64,000 bases of DNA. It comes from Rhynchosporium graminicola. Taxonomy: Eukaryota; Ascomycota; Leotiomycetes; Helotiales; Ploettnerulaceae. A model generated the notes under the pieces. It saw only the letters and a list, made by a program, of their open reading frames with translations, was not told where the DNA came from and made no database searches. Each line of letters begins with the position of its first letter. The first letter of the stretch is position 1. The translations under genes were made by a program, and so were the position numbers. Of this stretch, positions 12,351 to 24,500 are shown one piece after another. The stretch is taken from NCBI GenBank assembly GCA_900074885.1, contig FJUW01000028.1:450339-514338 (forward strand), written 5' to 3'.

Positions 12351-12354
12351 GATA
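12350..12354. repeat. Target-site duplication, left copy (AGATA)
   Basis: AGATA directly precedes the 5' LTR and is repeated at 17926-17930 directly after the 3' LTR. Five bp is the usual copia duplication length. Its first base is the final A of the ALG12 TGA. Confidence 0.9.
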
Positions 12355-12532
12355 TGTTGCGAGGATATGGGTCTTGGCATGGATCAGGTGACTGTAGTCA
12401 CGTGCATGGTCCGTGCGGATATTCCTAGATAATATCTTCTATCGACTCTCCATAGTAATTAGTACTGCAATACAACTAATATCATTTAACTACTCTATGC
12501 CTTACTCTGAAGATCAACGTAACCTTGCGATA
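12355..12532 (+). repeat. 5' LTR of copia element
   Basis: 178 bp starting TGTTGCGAGG and ending CCTTGCGATA. It differs from the 3' LTR at eight positions, all C/T or G/A and all in CpA/TpA (TpG/TpA) context. It contains the perfect palindrome GTGACT-GT-AGTCAC at 12388-12401, overlapping a CACGTG. Confidence 0.95.
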
Positions 12533-12544
12533 GGTTATGAGCCC
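12533..12544 (+). other. Primer-binding site for half initiator-Met tRNA
   Basis: GGTTATGAGCCC directly follows the 5' LTR. It is complementary to the anticodon stem-loop of initiator tRNA-Met (which carries GGGCTCATAACC) rather than to the tRNA 3' end. This is the half-tRNA priming used by Drosophila copia. The match is seen by eye against the known anticodon arm. Confidence 0.75.
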
Positions 12545-12659
12545 TGATAGCCAGAAGTAGAGTAGTACTAAAAGAAGCAGTAGTACTATGATTCTTGATA
12601 GTAAGCGTCGAACTGTTTCTCAGTACTAAAAGGGTAGAGATTCAAGCTGCGAGCTTCCG

Positions 12660-15600
12660 ATCAAGGTATAGTATACGCGTATAGTTCAGTCAAACTGGCG
12701 CGTCTTTCTATAGTAAATACAGTCGCGCAGAGTGCTAGTAGAGAGAGTTCTTCAGCTGTCGCACCTACGCTATCATTGGAAGAAGTCGAAGAAGTGTACT
12801 CCGACAACTCTAGCTCTATTGAAGAGTCTTTAGAGTCTTCAACACTATAAACAAACCGTATAGTACTCAATACTCGTACTCGTATAGCAGTTAAAGTCGA
12901 CGATTCCGAAATTATCGCATCTCGAGGTGCAGAGTCTTCCGCGCTAGCGCCGGAACCCACCTAAGTCCCTAGGACTCAAAATATACCCGATTTACCCCCT
13001 ATAGACGCTAAATCGACGTCCTAGGACTATCTAGAGGAGGATCCGGAAGACCCGGAATCGGAACCTATCACTGCGACTACGCTAGAAGAGCCGTATAAAC
13101 GCAAGAAGATAAGTAGCTCTACGTCTTTAAACTTAGCAGACAGCTATAAGCTTAAGGGAGGAGAGAACTATACGGAATAGAGAGATAAGGTACTAAATAT
13201 TACTAAAACTAATAGAATTAGCAAGTTTCTTAACGTTAAATCTCGTGACCACGTGCCTAAAGAGGTAGACGAATAGGACGACGAGGTCGACGATAAAGCA
13301 CTTAAGAAGTAGTAAGATTAGGAGTCTAGAGAGAGTCAAATGAAGCTAGTAATCACGTTGAATTATAAGGCCGGACCTCTCGCGTATACAACTAGTAAAA
13401 CTACCGTATTAGATATATAGGAGGCCTTATAGGCGCAGTACAAAGGAGGTAGCAATATACTAGTGTATAACGCTATATAAGATTATATTAAGCTCTAGTA
13501 TAACGATTTCAACTTCTTAGAGAAGTTTATTATCGCTTTTAAGCTCTTAATTATTAAATTAGAGACTTTAATAATAGCTCTACCTCCGGTATAGTATCTA
13601 ATCATATTTATTACTACAGTTTCAGAGAAGTAGCCTATATAGGCTGAAAGATAATGTTCTCTCTTAAGAGTTTCTTCTAGTAATAACCTAGATACGACCG
13701 AGAAAGCTAAATCAGGAGTGACTTTAGTCAGTTTAATCGAAGATATTACTAACGAGGCAAGAGCGAGTGACTCTACCGGAAAGATAGCAGGTCAAGCTCT
13801 ATACAGTAATAAGTCTATACCTAAGAAAGGAAGCGGCAGAGGAGCTACTAAGCTAGCTAGTAAGGATGCTAAGCCGACTTATAAGTACTGCAAACAGACG
13901 TCGCTAAAGCATACTCCAGAGAACTATTTTATTATTAATAAACAGAAGAAGAAGGAGTTTAAGGAGAAGTCTGGAAAGAAGTGGATCCCGCATGCCGAAT
14001 AGCTAAAGAAGAAGGAGGGAGAAAGTAAGACTAATAAGAAGAAGACTAGTAGTAGAAAGAAGAAGGATAACGATTCCGACGATAGTAGTATCTTCGGCGT
14101 AGCCCTTTTACCGTGTTTCCCTACTATTACGGCTTCTATAGCTATATTCTCTCACTACAATAAGTCACGATAGCTCTTCGATACCGGCGCTACGGAGCAT
14201 ATATCTAACGACCTTTCTAAATTTACTTTATATACGCTAAAAGACGACTTACCCTATATACTTACCGTTAATAAGCCGTTACGCCCTACCGGGATTAGAA
14301 GTTATATAATTAAGGCGATAAAGACTGATAGTATAGTACGTATATTAGAGTACTATAATATACTATATATCCCGCAGTCTCTAGTCTGCTTATACTCCGG
14401 TTCTAAATTGAATAAATTAGGAGGTTATTTACGTAGTTCTGTTCTCTATACGTCTAAGGAGAAGGAGATCTATATAATTAACGAAGATCTGTTTATTATT
14501 AAGGAGACCTCCGGCGCGGGGTACGCTAGCCTTCCGGGTTTAAGCTTACCTGTAGCAGTAGAGTAAGCTATAGTTGATATAGAGCTTTAGCATAGATATA
14601 TATATTACGCTAGCTTTAACGTAGTACAACGCACTTAATCTATAGTTACTAGTATGAAGTTTATAGAGCTTAAGACTGGTAGAACTCGTCTTTACGTACT
14701 ATATAAGAAAGGCCGACCTATTCGGAAAGTTAATAAGGTGTTAGCACGTGCACGACCTGCTAGATCAATAGATGAAATCCATATAGATATAGTATACCTT
14801 AAACCTAAGGCTCTGAATAGTCACTCTTACGCCTCTATCTTCTTATACGCCTATTCGACTGGAAAGTAGGCCTTTACTTACGCTAAGAAGTCGGATATAT
14901 ACCTAGCTAATCAAAAGCTAATTAAGTTAGCCGAAATATAGTATTACTGCAAAATTAAGGTATAGAGATATAATAGGGGCAAGGAGTACTCTTCCTCTCA
15001 GATAAAAGAGCTTACCGACTACCTTAGAATACTACTAGAGGAGTCTACTCCGTATACTCCAGAGTAAGATAAAAGAGCTAAACGCTCTATACGTATAATT
15101 ATCGAGAAGGTACGTATAGTTATAGTAGACCAGAATATACCTGACTATATATAGCCGGAAATTCTACTAGCCTATATATATATCGCTAACCTTACCTCTA
15201 CTTCTAGAGTAGAAGGGAAGACTCCTTTTAAGTGCTTCTAGGACGATATTAAACTAGGAGTAAACTATACTCCCTCTATCAAGTATCTCCGTGTATTAGA
15301 ATATCTTATCTTTATACTAATTAATAAGGAGAAGAGAGTCTAGAGCTATAAGGTAGCTCCTAGAGCTAAAAAGGGTATTCTAGTGGGATTTGAAGGTCAT
15401 AATATCTATAGATACCTAGTTAATAGAAAGGTAGTTCGTACCTTTTATCTACGATTTAATAAAGACGGCTTAGTCATAGAACCTCACGAAGAAGACGCTA
15501 TAATAGTACCTAAAACTAGGGGTGATTCTATTAATACTTTGAGTCAAAATCAAGACGTCGAGGTTACTAGCGCTACTACTCCTGATACAGGTATCACAAG

Positions 15601-17530
15601 CTAAGACGAGGATTCCGAAGTCGAAATCGATAGTACAGAAGATGCCGAGTCTATAGTTAAGGACGAAGTTCTAGCACCAGAGGTCGATATTCCGGAGCAA
15701 ATTACCATATAAAAGAAGCGTAGTAGGCCTCCTGGATCTAAGAACCATATACCGGAGTATATCCCTAGGGCTATACGCTCTAGCCGTAATAATCCGAATC
15801 CGACTCCAATTTCGACGCCTAAGGTAACCCCGGAACTAAATAACAGCTACTCCTATGCTATCTCTCCATTAGAAGAAGTACTAGAGAGTACTAGTCAGTA
15901 TCGACTCGCCTTTCATACGGCTCAAGAAGAGTCTCCATTCTTAGATAATCCGACTACTTTGGATCAGGCTATAAAGAGAGCTGATTAGCCAGAATAGAAG
16001 AAGGCGATTATTAAGGAATACTAATCTCTTAAAGAGAAGTCGACTTAGAAGACTATAAGTCGCTCTGATATACTAAAAGGGTATAGAGTACTAGGTTCTC
16101 GTCTAGTTTTCAAGACTAAGAGAGATATAGACAGCAAAATCGACAAATATAAGGTCAGATTTATAGTCTAAGGTTATACGTAACGATTTAGTCATGATTA
16201 TAATCAGACGTATACCGGAGTCTATAAATCTTCTACTTAGAAGATAGGCTTAGTAGTTACGGCGGAGTACGACTTAGAAGTCGAACAGTTTAATATAGTA
16301 ACGGCATTCTTATATAGTGAAGCCGATACCCAGATATATATCAAATTACTACTATTTTATAGATAATTTAGGCGTAGACTTATAGATAATAAATATATAC
16401 TCTTACTAAAGGCTCTATATAGTCTGAAGCAGTCTCTACGTCTCTAGCAAGAGACCTTATGCAAGGAGTTCGGTATTATCGACTTTATACCTTTATAAAC
16501 TAAAAATTACGTATATATTAACAGAGAAACTAGAATAATTATAATTACTTATATCGACGATTTTCTAGTTATCTTAAAGGCTAGAATAGCTCTTAAAGAG
16601 CTTAAGAAGAAGATTCTAAATATATTCGATATTCTACTAGCTAGACTAGCTAAATACTTCCTTAGCGTTAGAATTATACGTAATAGAGAGAAGAAGACGA
16701 TTTCTCTTTACTAAGATACGTATATCAATAAGATATTAGATCGATTTGGAATAACTAACTATAAGAGCGCCGATACGCCCTTTGCTACTAGTTCAGAGGT
16801 TTCTATAGTTAAATTCAAGGGAGTAGCTACTCTATAAGAAATAAAGCTATATAAAAAGCTTTAAAGTAGTTTATAGTACATAGCTTATACTCGCTAGGAT
16901 ATACTATACTACTGCTCTATACTATTATAATTTCTGATAAATCTATTACCTTAACACCTTACGAGCGCTAAGAGAGTACTTACGTACCTATAAGGTACGA
17001 AGTACTACGCTAAAACTTAAAGAGGAGAAATTAAAAAAAGAGAAAAGATGAAATTAAGAGGTTTCTGCGACTCTAATTAGGCCGGTAACCGAATTAATAG
17101 AGTGTCATATACCGGAGTCTATTTCTTCCTTACAGGAGGTGTTTTCTCAGCTATTTCAAAGCGATAGACTACTATAGCTCTTACCTCTACGGAAGCAGAA
17201 TATATAGCTATATGCGCCTTTACTAGAGAAGCTTCATAGATACGTTAAGTACTGAAGGAGCTAGGCTATAATAAGCCAGACTCTAGAAGTATAGAGATAT
17301 AGTGCGATAATCAGGGAGCGTTATCTCTATTAGAGAACCCTGAATTATACTAGCGTACTAAGCATATCGATATCAAATTCCACTACTTTCGCCAGGAGGT
17401 CGCTAAAGGTTATTTAGACCCTTAGTATATACCCTCAAAAGAGAACGCGGCAGACAGTTTCACTAAACCACTTGGCCCATAAGACCTTAAGGCCTTTATA
17501 GTAATACTAAATATAACTGTTTTATACCTA
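12660..17530 (+). pseudogene. Degenerate copia gag-pol
   Basis: One frame (codons starting at positions equal to 2 modulo 3) carries all domains. Gag-like sequence runs about 13.1-14.0 kb with a degraded CCHC knuckle near 13890. The protease motif DTGA is at 14180. An integrase region spans about 14.56-15.4 kb. Reverse transcriptase spans about 16.0-16.7 kb with YIDDFLV at 16550. RNase H has TSTEAEYIA at 17183 and a TKHID motif near 17354. Stops such as TAG at 17078 and 17351 and TAA at 16712 fall where the family has Trp or Gln. No frameshift was found between domains. The N-terminal limit is approximate. No product can be made from this copy. Confidence 0.88.
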
Positions 17531-17736
17531 GAATAAGAGGTATAGATATCAATCGGGAAGGCAGACTATCTTAAAGGAATTACAGAACCTATAGTTTATC
17601 TAGTTCACGTGATATCGAGGCATGGTTCTAGTCTCCAGGGGTATCACTATATATACGCATACGATAGTATAATCGACTAATTACAGGAAATTAGATCACT
17701 CGTACCTATAGAAGTTACCGACTTTATAGTATCTCT

Positions 17737-17747
17737 ACAGAGGGGTG
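17737..17747 (+). other. Polypurine tract before 3' LTR
   Basis: A purine-rich ACAGAGGGGTG stretch lies immediately upstream of the 3' LTR, the expected plus-strand primer position. Confidence 0.6.
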
Positions 17748-17925
17748 TGTTGCGAGGATATAGGTCTTAGCATAGATCAGGTGACTATAGTCACGTGCAT
17801 AGTCCGTGCGGATATTCCTAGATAATATCTTCTGTCGACTCTCCATAGTAATTAGTACTGCAATACAACTAACATCATTCAACTACTCTATGCCTTACTC
17901 TGAAGATCAACGTAACCTTGCGATA
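17748..17925 (+). repeat. 3' LTR of copia element
   Basis: 178 bp, same termini as the 5' LTR. Five of the eight differences are A here against G in the 5' copy; the other three are reversed, so both copies carry RIP-type changes. Confidence 0.95.
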
Positions 17926-17930
17926 AGATA
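17926..17930. repeat. Target-site duplication, right copy (AGATA)
   Basis: It matches 12350-12354 and marks the right edge of the insertion. Confidence 0.9.
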
Positions 17931-18755
17931 TTTGTAAATATATATTTATACTAGATTTTCAAGTCGTTAAAAATGATTAGAGAGTAAGGATCTGGGTTGA
18001 GGGAATAGGTTGGCAAGTGCAGCGTGCGATGGAGCAGACTATATGATCGTAACGTCCATAACTGATGTAAATATTGACCTCACCTATTGCGAAGTCGCAC
18101 AGTATCCAAAATTGGCTGAGGCTCTGCAGAAGAGGAATGTCGTAAAATTGTAACAGACGAGAAAGGATCTTGATGTTATCCCCATACAATACTACAAATT
18201 GGCTTTTGTGAACGTCAGGCTATAACCTGTATGTACGATGGGCTCCTTGAAAGCGCAGAGAATCTCGAGACAAGCCCGAGGTCCGAAGCTGATACTGATA
18301 TCGGGAAATAGAAACTGGTACTTAACTCATAATCCAAATCCGACAAGTAGAACTCTCGCGAGAAGCCAAGCTGCTGTAACAACTCAATTAAGACTGCAAA
18401 TTGCTTTTCCAATTTATAAGTTCTCTCGCTACTATAGACATCAGCCAACCATGCCAACCGTGCATCCACGCATACCTCGGACACGTCCTTGTATGCAAAA
18501 GTCTTATCCTTAAGTTTGACCCAGATGCAGCCCTATGCCTGACTCGACCCAGTCAACCTTACCCAACCAATGATCCAAAAAAAGTATTGAAATGAGGAAA
18601 TCATCTTGAATGTCAACAAAACGCCTGCCTGATAGCCATCTCAAAACGCCCCTCTTAGAGTACCGATGAACGCCGCATCAGTACCTATATCCAAAGGTGG
18701 AAGCCCTCTACCAAAAAAAAAAAGTCTCCAAAAGAAAGTGTAAAGTAAAAGAACC
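17931..18755. other. Spacer right of the retroelement
   Basis: This is presumably the original ALG12 3' flank, now separated from ALG12, and the 3' flank of the converging zinc-finger gene. Open frames at 17977-18595 have no recognisable content. Confidence 0.5.
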
Positions 18756-20340
18756 TCATCTAATATCCAACTGGAAAGGTTTGAACCTGCCACCGATAGT
18801 AGCACACCGAGGACATTTTCTCCTGGCTCCTTGTTCAGCCATAAGGACGTCTACACAGGCTCGACAAAGCCCACATATGCACTCTGTGCAAGCGTAAGAC
18901 TCTTTCAGCAAGCTAATACCCTGGCATGCAGCGCAGTAGATCTGTATACTTTGAGAAGAGAAGCTTGGTGACGAATCCGAAAGACCGCGAGACTCAATGT
19001 GAAACATGTCACCACTCTCGCCGCTTTCAACGGATGGAAATGGCTCTGGTGCATCTGGGAGGTTAGAGGGTGGAGTGAGAGCTTGCTGAAGAGGTGAAGC
19101 CTGATAGCCTTGAAATTGATTTGCCGAAAATGGTGGCATTGAAGCTCGATTTACGGAGACTGGAGATGGTGGAACCTTGAAGCCATGAGCCGACGTTCCG
19201 GAGGTCGCAGGAAGTACTTACAGGGGTTCGATCATCGTCAACATCTTCGGTTGCTGATGTTGCAGCATCAATGAGATCCTCCCATCGTTTTCCATATACA
19301 GCTGACAGTGCACTTGATGGCTCGGCAGAATAAGCTTTCCGATCGTAGCTCATTCGTCTCAAGTGTGCAGTCTCTCCTCGAGACTTTTGTCTTTTGTGTT
19401 GTGGCTCTCGGGCACGCTTAGACACGGATTGCTTTCGTGGACGATTATGACTAGGGTTCCGCTGAATTGGGGGTAGAGTAGAAGAACGACCTGGTGGAGA
19501 AGTGGATGATATAGAAGGAAGAAGTTCCCTTCGATGTGCGTTGAGACGAGAAAATGGGTCGCTTGTGGGCTCCAGATGATGGTTACCATGAAGCGGGGGT
19601 AGCTCTATTGAAGATCGCATTGCTTGCTTGTGTACTTCAGTGTCTGACATCCAGTCCTGCATACATGTCAATGATCCAGAATTTTCAAATGTATAGGAAG
19701 CGATTTTACATACCCCTTCCAAATCCCAATCTTGCTCGAGTTTGTGGTTGTGCAGCTGGGCGAGCGCTGCCGCGGCGCTAGCGGCTGGCAGCATATTGCT
19801 GACCTGGTATTCGTCAAGGTTTCGGGGCGTGTTTGGGGTACTCGAATCCTCGCCATAATAGCTTTGTTTGTCGTTGCCGTTGCCGTAGCCTTTGTCACTG
19901 TTAGTACACTGTCACGATGTGCGGAGGTGCTGCAGACCATTGGGAGCCAAATTCGAGCTTGTGGGAGGAGGCGGCCGTTCGGATGGCGGGGTGTTAATCA
20001 TAAGCTGGAAGCTCTCCTCGGTCGCAGGTAGTTTGGAGATATAATTCTCGGGATGGGCTCTTCTTATGTGCTCCTGCATGGATCGATATCGTTTTTCCTG
20101 CGCCCCAGAACCTCCGTTACTATGGTTGTTCAAGACAAAGTGTACAGAGCATCATGAGGGGTGCAGCAGATGCAGCAAGCAGAGCAGAGTAGAGCGAGCA
20201 CTCACGCCGAGGCAACGCTTGCGACAGCTGGAGCCATCTTGATTGCGCAATGGACAGACGACTTCATTGTTAGCATCCGAAAGCGAGAAAGACGATGTCA
20301 ACGAGGATCGAGGCGGCATCGTTTTCGTGGCAGCCAGCAT
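18756..20340 (-). CDS. Fungal C2H2 / RING-like zinc-finger protein
   Basis: This is an uncharacterised, probably nuclear protein found across filamentous ascomycetes. Exons on the minus strand are 20340-20206, 20097-19938, 19889-19714, 19656-19222 and 19175-18756, with introns of 108, 48, 57 and 46 bp; all joins keep frame. An N-terminal zinc finger (CPL...C...C) runs into HIRRAHPENYI and LPATEESF, a strongly conserved block. The middle is low-complexity, with Pro/Ser-rich and basic segments. The C-terminus carries clustered cysteines (CAAC, CTECICGLC, CPRC) typical of a RING-like treble-clef finger and ends FKPFQLDIR. MPPRSS, seven codons downstream of the first Met, is an alternative start. 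The third intron splice (donor GTCTGC at 19937) is weak, but a TACTAAC branch site lies in the intron. The function is unknown. Confidence 0.82.
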
Positions 20341-20531
20341 GCCCAGAGGAGAGGAGGGGAAGCGGTGGGCGGTGGGAAAGGAGGGGTTCAGATTAGATAG
20401 TCGTAATCGCTGCCTCGAGCTTCAATTGATAAGGATGCGATAAGTCGAGATAAGATGGCGCATTCTAATGGCGAGCGACGATGTAGCATGAACAGAGAGA
20501 AGCTTGCCTGTGGTTGAGCTGAAGGTGGAGG

Positions 20532-20556
20532 TGAAGCTGAAGCTGAAGCTGAAGCA
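20532..20556. repeat. (GAAGCT)n hexanucleotide repeat
   Basis: About four tandem GAAGCT copies lie upstream of the zinc-finger gene. Confidence 0.85.
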
Positions 20557-20842
20557 GCGATGAAGTTGCGATGCGATCGAAGTAGTTGTAGCGAAAAGGG
20601 AGGATAGGATAGGATTAGAGTGTGCGGGAGTCTACTCGAGTAGAGTCGAGCAGAGCACTGATTGGGGGCATTGGGCATGAGCTTTTCCTAACGCCTGGTG
20701 TTCCAGATTTGGAAGGGTGAGATTGGTTGGTGGGTAGTGGTGGGGTGGGTTAGTGGTGGGTGTGGGTGTGGGTGCCCTGAACTGAACTGAATGGAAGCCC
20801 GGTAAACAGCTCTTACTGGGTGCGAGCTAGACTGGAGCTGCG

Positions 20843-20890
20843 CTGAGTTGAGCTGAGCTGAGTTGAGTTGAGTTTAGTTGAGTTGAGCTG
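20843..20890. repeat. Imperfect (TTGAG/CTGAG)n pentanucleotide repeat
   Basis: About nine pentamer units with C/T alternation at one position. Confidence 0.85.
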
Positions 20891-20904
20891 TAGCTCCCTT
20901 CAAA

Positions 20905-20940
20905 AGAGAGAGAGAGAGAGAGAGAGTGTGTGTGTGTGTA
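20905..20940. repeat. (AG)n(TG)n compound microsatellite
   Basis: About eleven AG units run directly into about seven TG units. Confidence 0.9.
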
Positions 20941-21138
20941 TGAGTGATGAAAAACGACATCCAAAACGAGTAGAGAAACAGCTATTGGAAAACTGAAAGA
21001 GCTTCGCCGTGAAACCCGATCTTCTCTTTTATGCCCTCTAGTGATCCGCGTCGACACGAGAGAGAAACCTAAGATACCCAGGTTCACTCGCTTGCTTGCT
21101 TGCTTACTTCCTTTCTTTCCGAGACAAACTACCGGTAC

Positions 21139-21143
<5 letters not shown>

Positions 21144-21171
<28 letters not shown>
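21144..21171. repeat. (GT)n microsatellite
   Basis: About 14 GT dinucleotides. Confidence 0.9.
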
Positions 21172-21176
<5 letters not shown>

Positions 21177-21565
21177 TATGCTGCTCTGCCTACCTCTTCG
21201 TCAATACTACTTACTGTAGCCTAAGGTAGCTTCCAACACGTGCACGGCTGCGTGATGACTCGTCCCTCGTCGGCAGTTCAGGCGGCCCTGAATCGCAACA
21301 ATATCCATCACACGGGCATGGAAGCACGGCAAATGTGAGAGAGAGGATGGGATGAACTCAACTTGCCAGCTGCTGCTTTGCTTTGTTCTTTCTGCTCGGG
21401 GGCTTTGTGGCTTCTCTCGCTGTTCCTCGTAATGTTAATGCGAAGCGGACAGACCGCCGACCTTCTTCCTCGTCCAATCCGAAGCTCGGGATACTAAGTA
21501 AGTACTTCGAAGTATTTATTGCATTCCATTGATGTGGTCGGTGGGGAACCCCGGATCCCAGTGTA

Positions 21566-21589
21566 GCCAGCCAGCCAGCCAGCCAGCCC
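21566..21589. repeat. (AGCC)n microsatellite
   Basis: About six AGCC units. Confidence 0.85.
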
Positions 21590-24500
21590 ATCAGCGCCCG
21601 ATCTACCTACCCCGCCAGGGGGGCCCAAGGGAAGGGAAGGAAGGGGGAGGAGGATTCAAGGATGCTGCTGGGTTGACTTGCAATCAATCGAATGCAAGTG
21701 GCAGATTCTGCGAACAATGCAAAGGAGATTCCTGGTCGACTTGTGAGCCTACTGAATTGTAAACAGTCCCGGTTCTGTTATCTGCCTTCTGCGGCTATCA
21801 ACACTTGATGACAATTGGGGACACAATCAATAGCATTCATCCTTCATATTGAATACAGCCTTCGGACGGTTCTCCCGAGTCTCCCACACAGCTCTAGCTG
21901 ACCATGGAGGCAGAGCTTGTTCCCCAGAGAAGCCAATTTGGAAGGGTTCCTAGAGCTCCGGAAATCCCAAATGCAAGACTGGCATGGCCAGTGTTTGAAA
22001 CGTGACCGTTGGCCATCGGCTTACCTACCTTATTTACCGTAGGTAAGGTAGGCTTGGGTGCGTATAGGGTCCCGATTGGGTAGACTAGCTTTGGACTTCT
22101 GGCATGATATTCTTGATGCAATGCTGAGCTGTGCGAATTTGATCCACGGCTGCTGCGGAGTTCTGGAAAGGGATTGCCTCTGTGGTGTTCCAACCGTAAG
22201 AATCGCAAGCTCACAACAGGATGAGTCGAGCTATACGCGCATCATTGCTGGAATGGCTTCAATGACGAAGCTGATAGTGCAAGAAAATGTAAGAGATCGA
22301 GTGATCAGGGAAAACTTATTTATGACCATGGTGAAGGCACAAGAACAGCCGGGAATCTTAATTGAGGAGAAATTCCTGAGGGGACTTGGAAAGCGTGGAG
22401 GGACGCGAGTTCCGAGTCTGATGAGGAATACACAGGGAAAACACCAAACTGGAGAAAGCAGGCAGAAGAGGCAACTCGTGTCGATCACGTGGCTACATAC
22501 ATTATTGTCCTGTGAGACAATACTTGCCCACTTCGGCACGACTTAGTCTACCCTGCGGCTCTAGACGCTCTGTACCTTCCAGATATTGTCATGAGATAAT
22601 CGTGAGCCTATTTCATGAGTCTTTGGCCTCCTGTCGTCAGATTCTCACATATTAATGTTCCAATTCAACTTCACAGGCAGACGCTCATCAGCAAGTCTGT
22701 CAATGTCGGCAACAGAAGAAGGCGATCTCAGAAGACATGCACACTTCGCTTGACCGTCATAATGGTAAAGAGGGTTTACACTGGAGGCATCATGGTGTTT
22801 ATTGGTATATACGAAATGTTCCAGACCTGAACCAGCTGCTAGTTCTGCTAAGCCTAAATTCTTCATCTCGATAACTCTGGATCATGCCTATTACTTTGTA
22901 GGAATCAGATCGATCATACAGAACGTCGATGATCTCGGCCTAGTGTAGAGAATTCTGGGAGCCTTTACCTATCAGCATCTCAACCAAAAGAATGCTATGC
23001 TCAAAGACCGAGGATAGACATGAACACAATAGGTATCGCCCTGACCAAGGCAGGCAATGTTGCTGACTGATAAGGAAATATCCTGGTTCCTCGCTTCATA
23101 CTTACCCTGAGTGTTACTAAAAGCGTTCCTGAGACCGCATGAATCGGATCTTTTTGATCCGGAAGCCATCGTTCCTCTCGAACAGTTGCACACAGGAAGA
23201 CGATTGCCGTTTTGACCAAGTGTTCATCGCAGTTTGGGACTTGGAATTGAGAGAATACTGCTGTTGCGGTCCTTACAATGCCGGAAACTACCAGAGTGAA
23301 TGTCGAGTCGTCGGATGAACCTTACTTCACATCTGACTTTATCCTGTGAGCCGCCTGCACCGCTCCGTTGTCTAGGTACGGCGCAATTACAGGATGAATC
23401 AATATGTGAGTATGTTCAAGGACTGGGTACAACAGTGGGCTCTCAGTCTCCTAGACTCCGGGTCTAAACATAAAGTCCTTCTACTGCCCCCTAACAAAAT
23501 CATCGTGGCCTTCTCTTGGTATTGTCTCTGGCCAACTGTAGCACATGCCGAGATCTAAATTATGGTCATTTGATTTCGAGACTTCACTCACCAAGCCTTG
23601 ATTTCCCCGCCGTACCAGGAAAATCACCCATGTCCACAGCTGCTGGGCACGAAAATGAAGGATCCACGACAGGAAATAACAGCTGATATTCGGAGCGTAC
23701 CATGGCATGGCATCGTAGAAACTAAGGGAAGTCCTTGATCGCGAGGCTATATTCTGCAAGATAGGATCAATTTGAACTATTGATTTACAAAAACAAATAA
23801 ATGCGGAATCCACCTCTCAAACAAGGAAACAAAAGAAAGAAATACTAATAATATATTATATCTTCGGAAAACACCTCCCTCTCAAATGATGGTCTAAGAT
23901 GGAATCCACAGCCAAGAACTCGGGGCTCCGCTGCGCCTCGTCGCCTACTGCTTCCGTACATACGTCTCGTAAGGAGAGAGTAAACGGAGTCTTAGAAGTA
24001 TAAGTAACCCCAGACAATCGCAACCTTTCCCTGCATGAGGACCCATGGGCACGCATGCATGGATGCATGATGAGGTAGGACTGTTAGCGTTGGGTAAGGA
24101 AGGTATGGTTCTCGTACGCTAGCTAGTACGGAAGGTGTGGAAGGGGGGCAGGTATGGTGGAGTTGGCGGACTAGGTAGACCGACCCGACGTCTTCCATTG
24201 TCGAGCGATGATGCATCGATCAGAAACGACAACTGCAGGTGCAGCCGAATCCTGCTGGCTGGCCGGTGGGTCCAGACTTCACTTCACGGCGGTTCTTTCT
24301 CCAGAAGACACAGAGTATCTATCTATCGTCTCTCCTTCGACCCACGTTTGGTGACTTGAAAAGATGGGATGATGTTAGACGCTTGAGGATGATATTACGG
24401 AGTCCAGAAGAGCTCGAGGGGTCGGTCAAAAAGGGTAATGGCGGTCGGTGGTTTATTGAATGTTGATTATTGGGCTCGATTGGGCTAGTCTGGGCCTAGG

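Larger units (their letters stand above)
12355..17925 (+). mobile_element. Full-length Ty1/copia LTR retrotransposon, RIP-inactivated
   Basis: This 5,571-bp element is bounded by 178-bp LTRs and 5-bp AGATA duplications, with a primer-binding site, one degenerate gag-pol frame and a purine tract. Domain order gag, protease, integrase, reverse transcriptase, RNase H is copia order. The body is AT-rich and dominated by TA dinucleotides. It is unlike the neighbouring genes. In-frame stops are many, mostly TAG/TAA where Gln or Trp is expected, and all domains stay in one frame without indels. This fits repeat-induced point mutation rather than random decay. The element is in the same orientation as ALG12. 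Confidence 0.95.

Noticed and set aside
12661..12960. Antisense open frame inside the retroelement
   Set aside because: It is the complement of the degenerate gag region and arises from low-complexity, RIP-biased DNA.
23001..23219. Small minus-strand frame with a plausible donor GTAAGT
   Set aside because: About 70 codons, no recognisable family and several equally good readings in other frames; likely chance.
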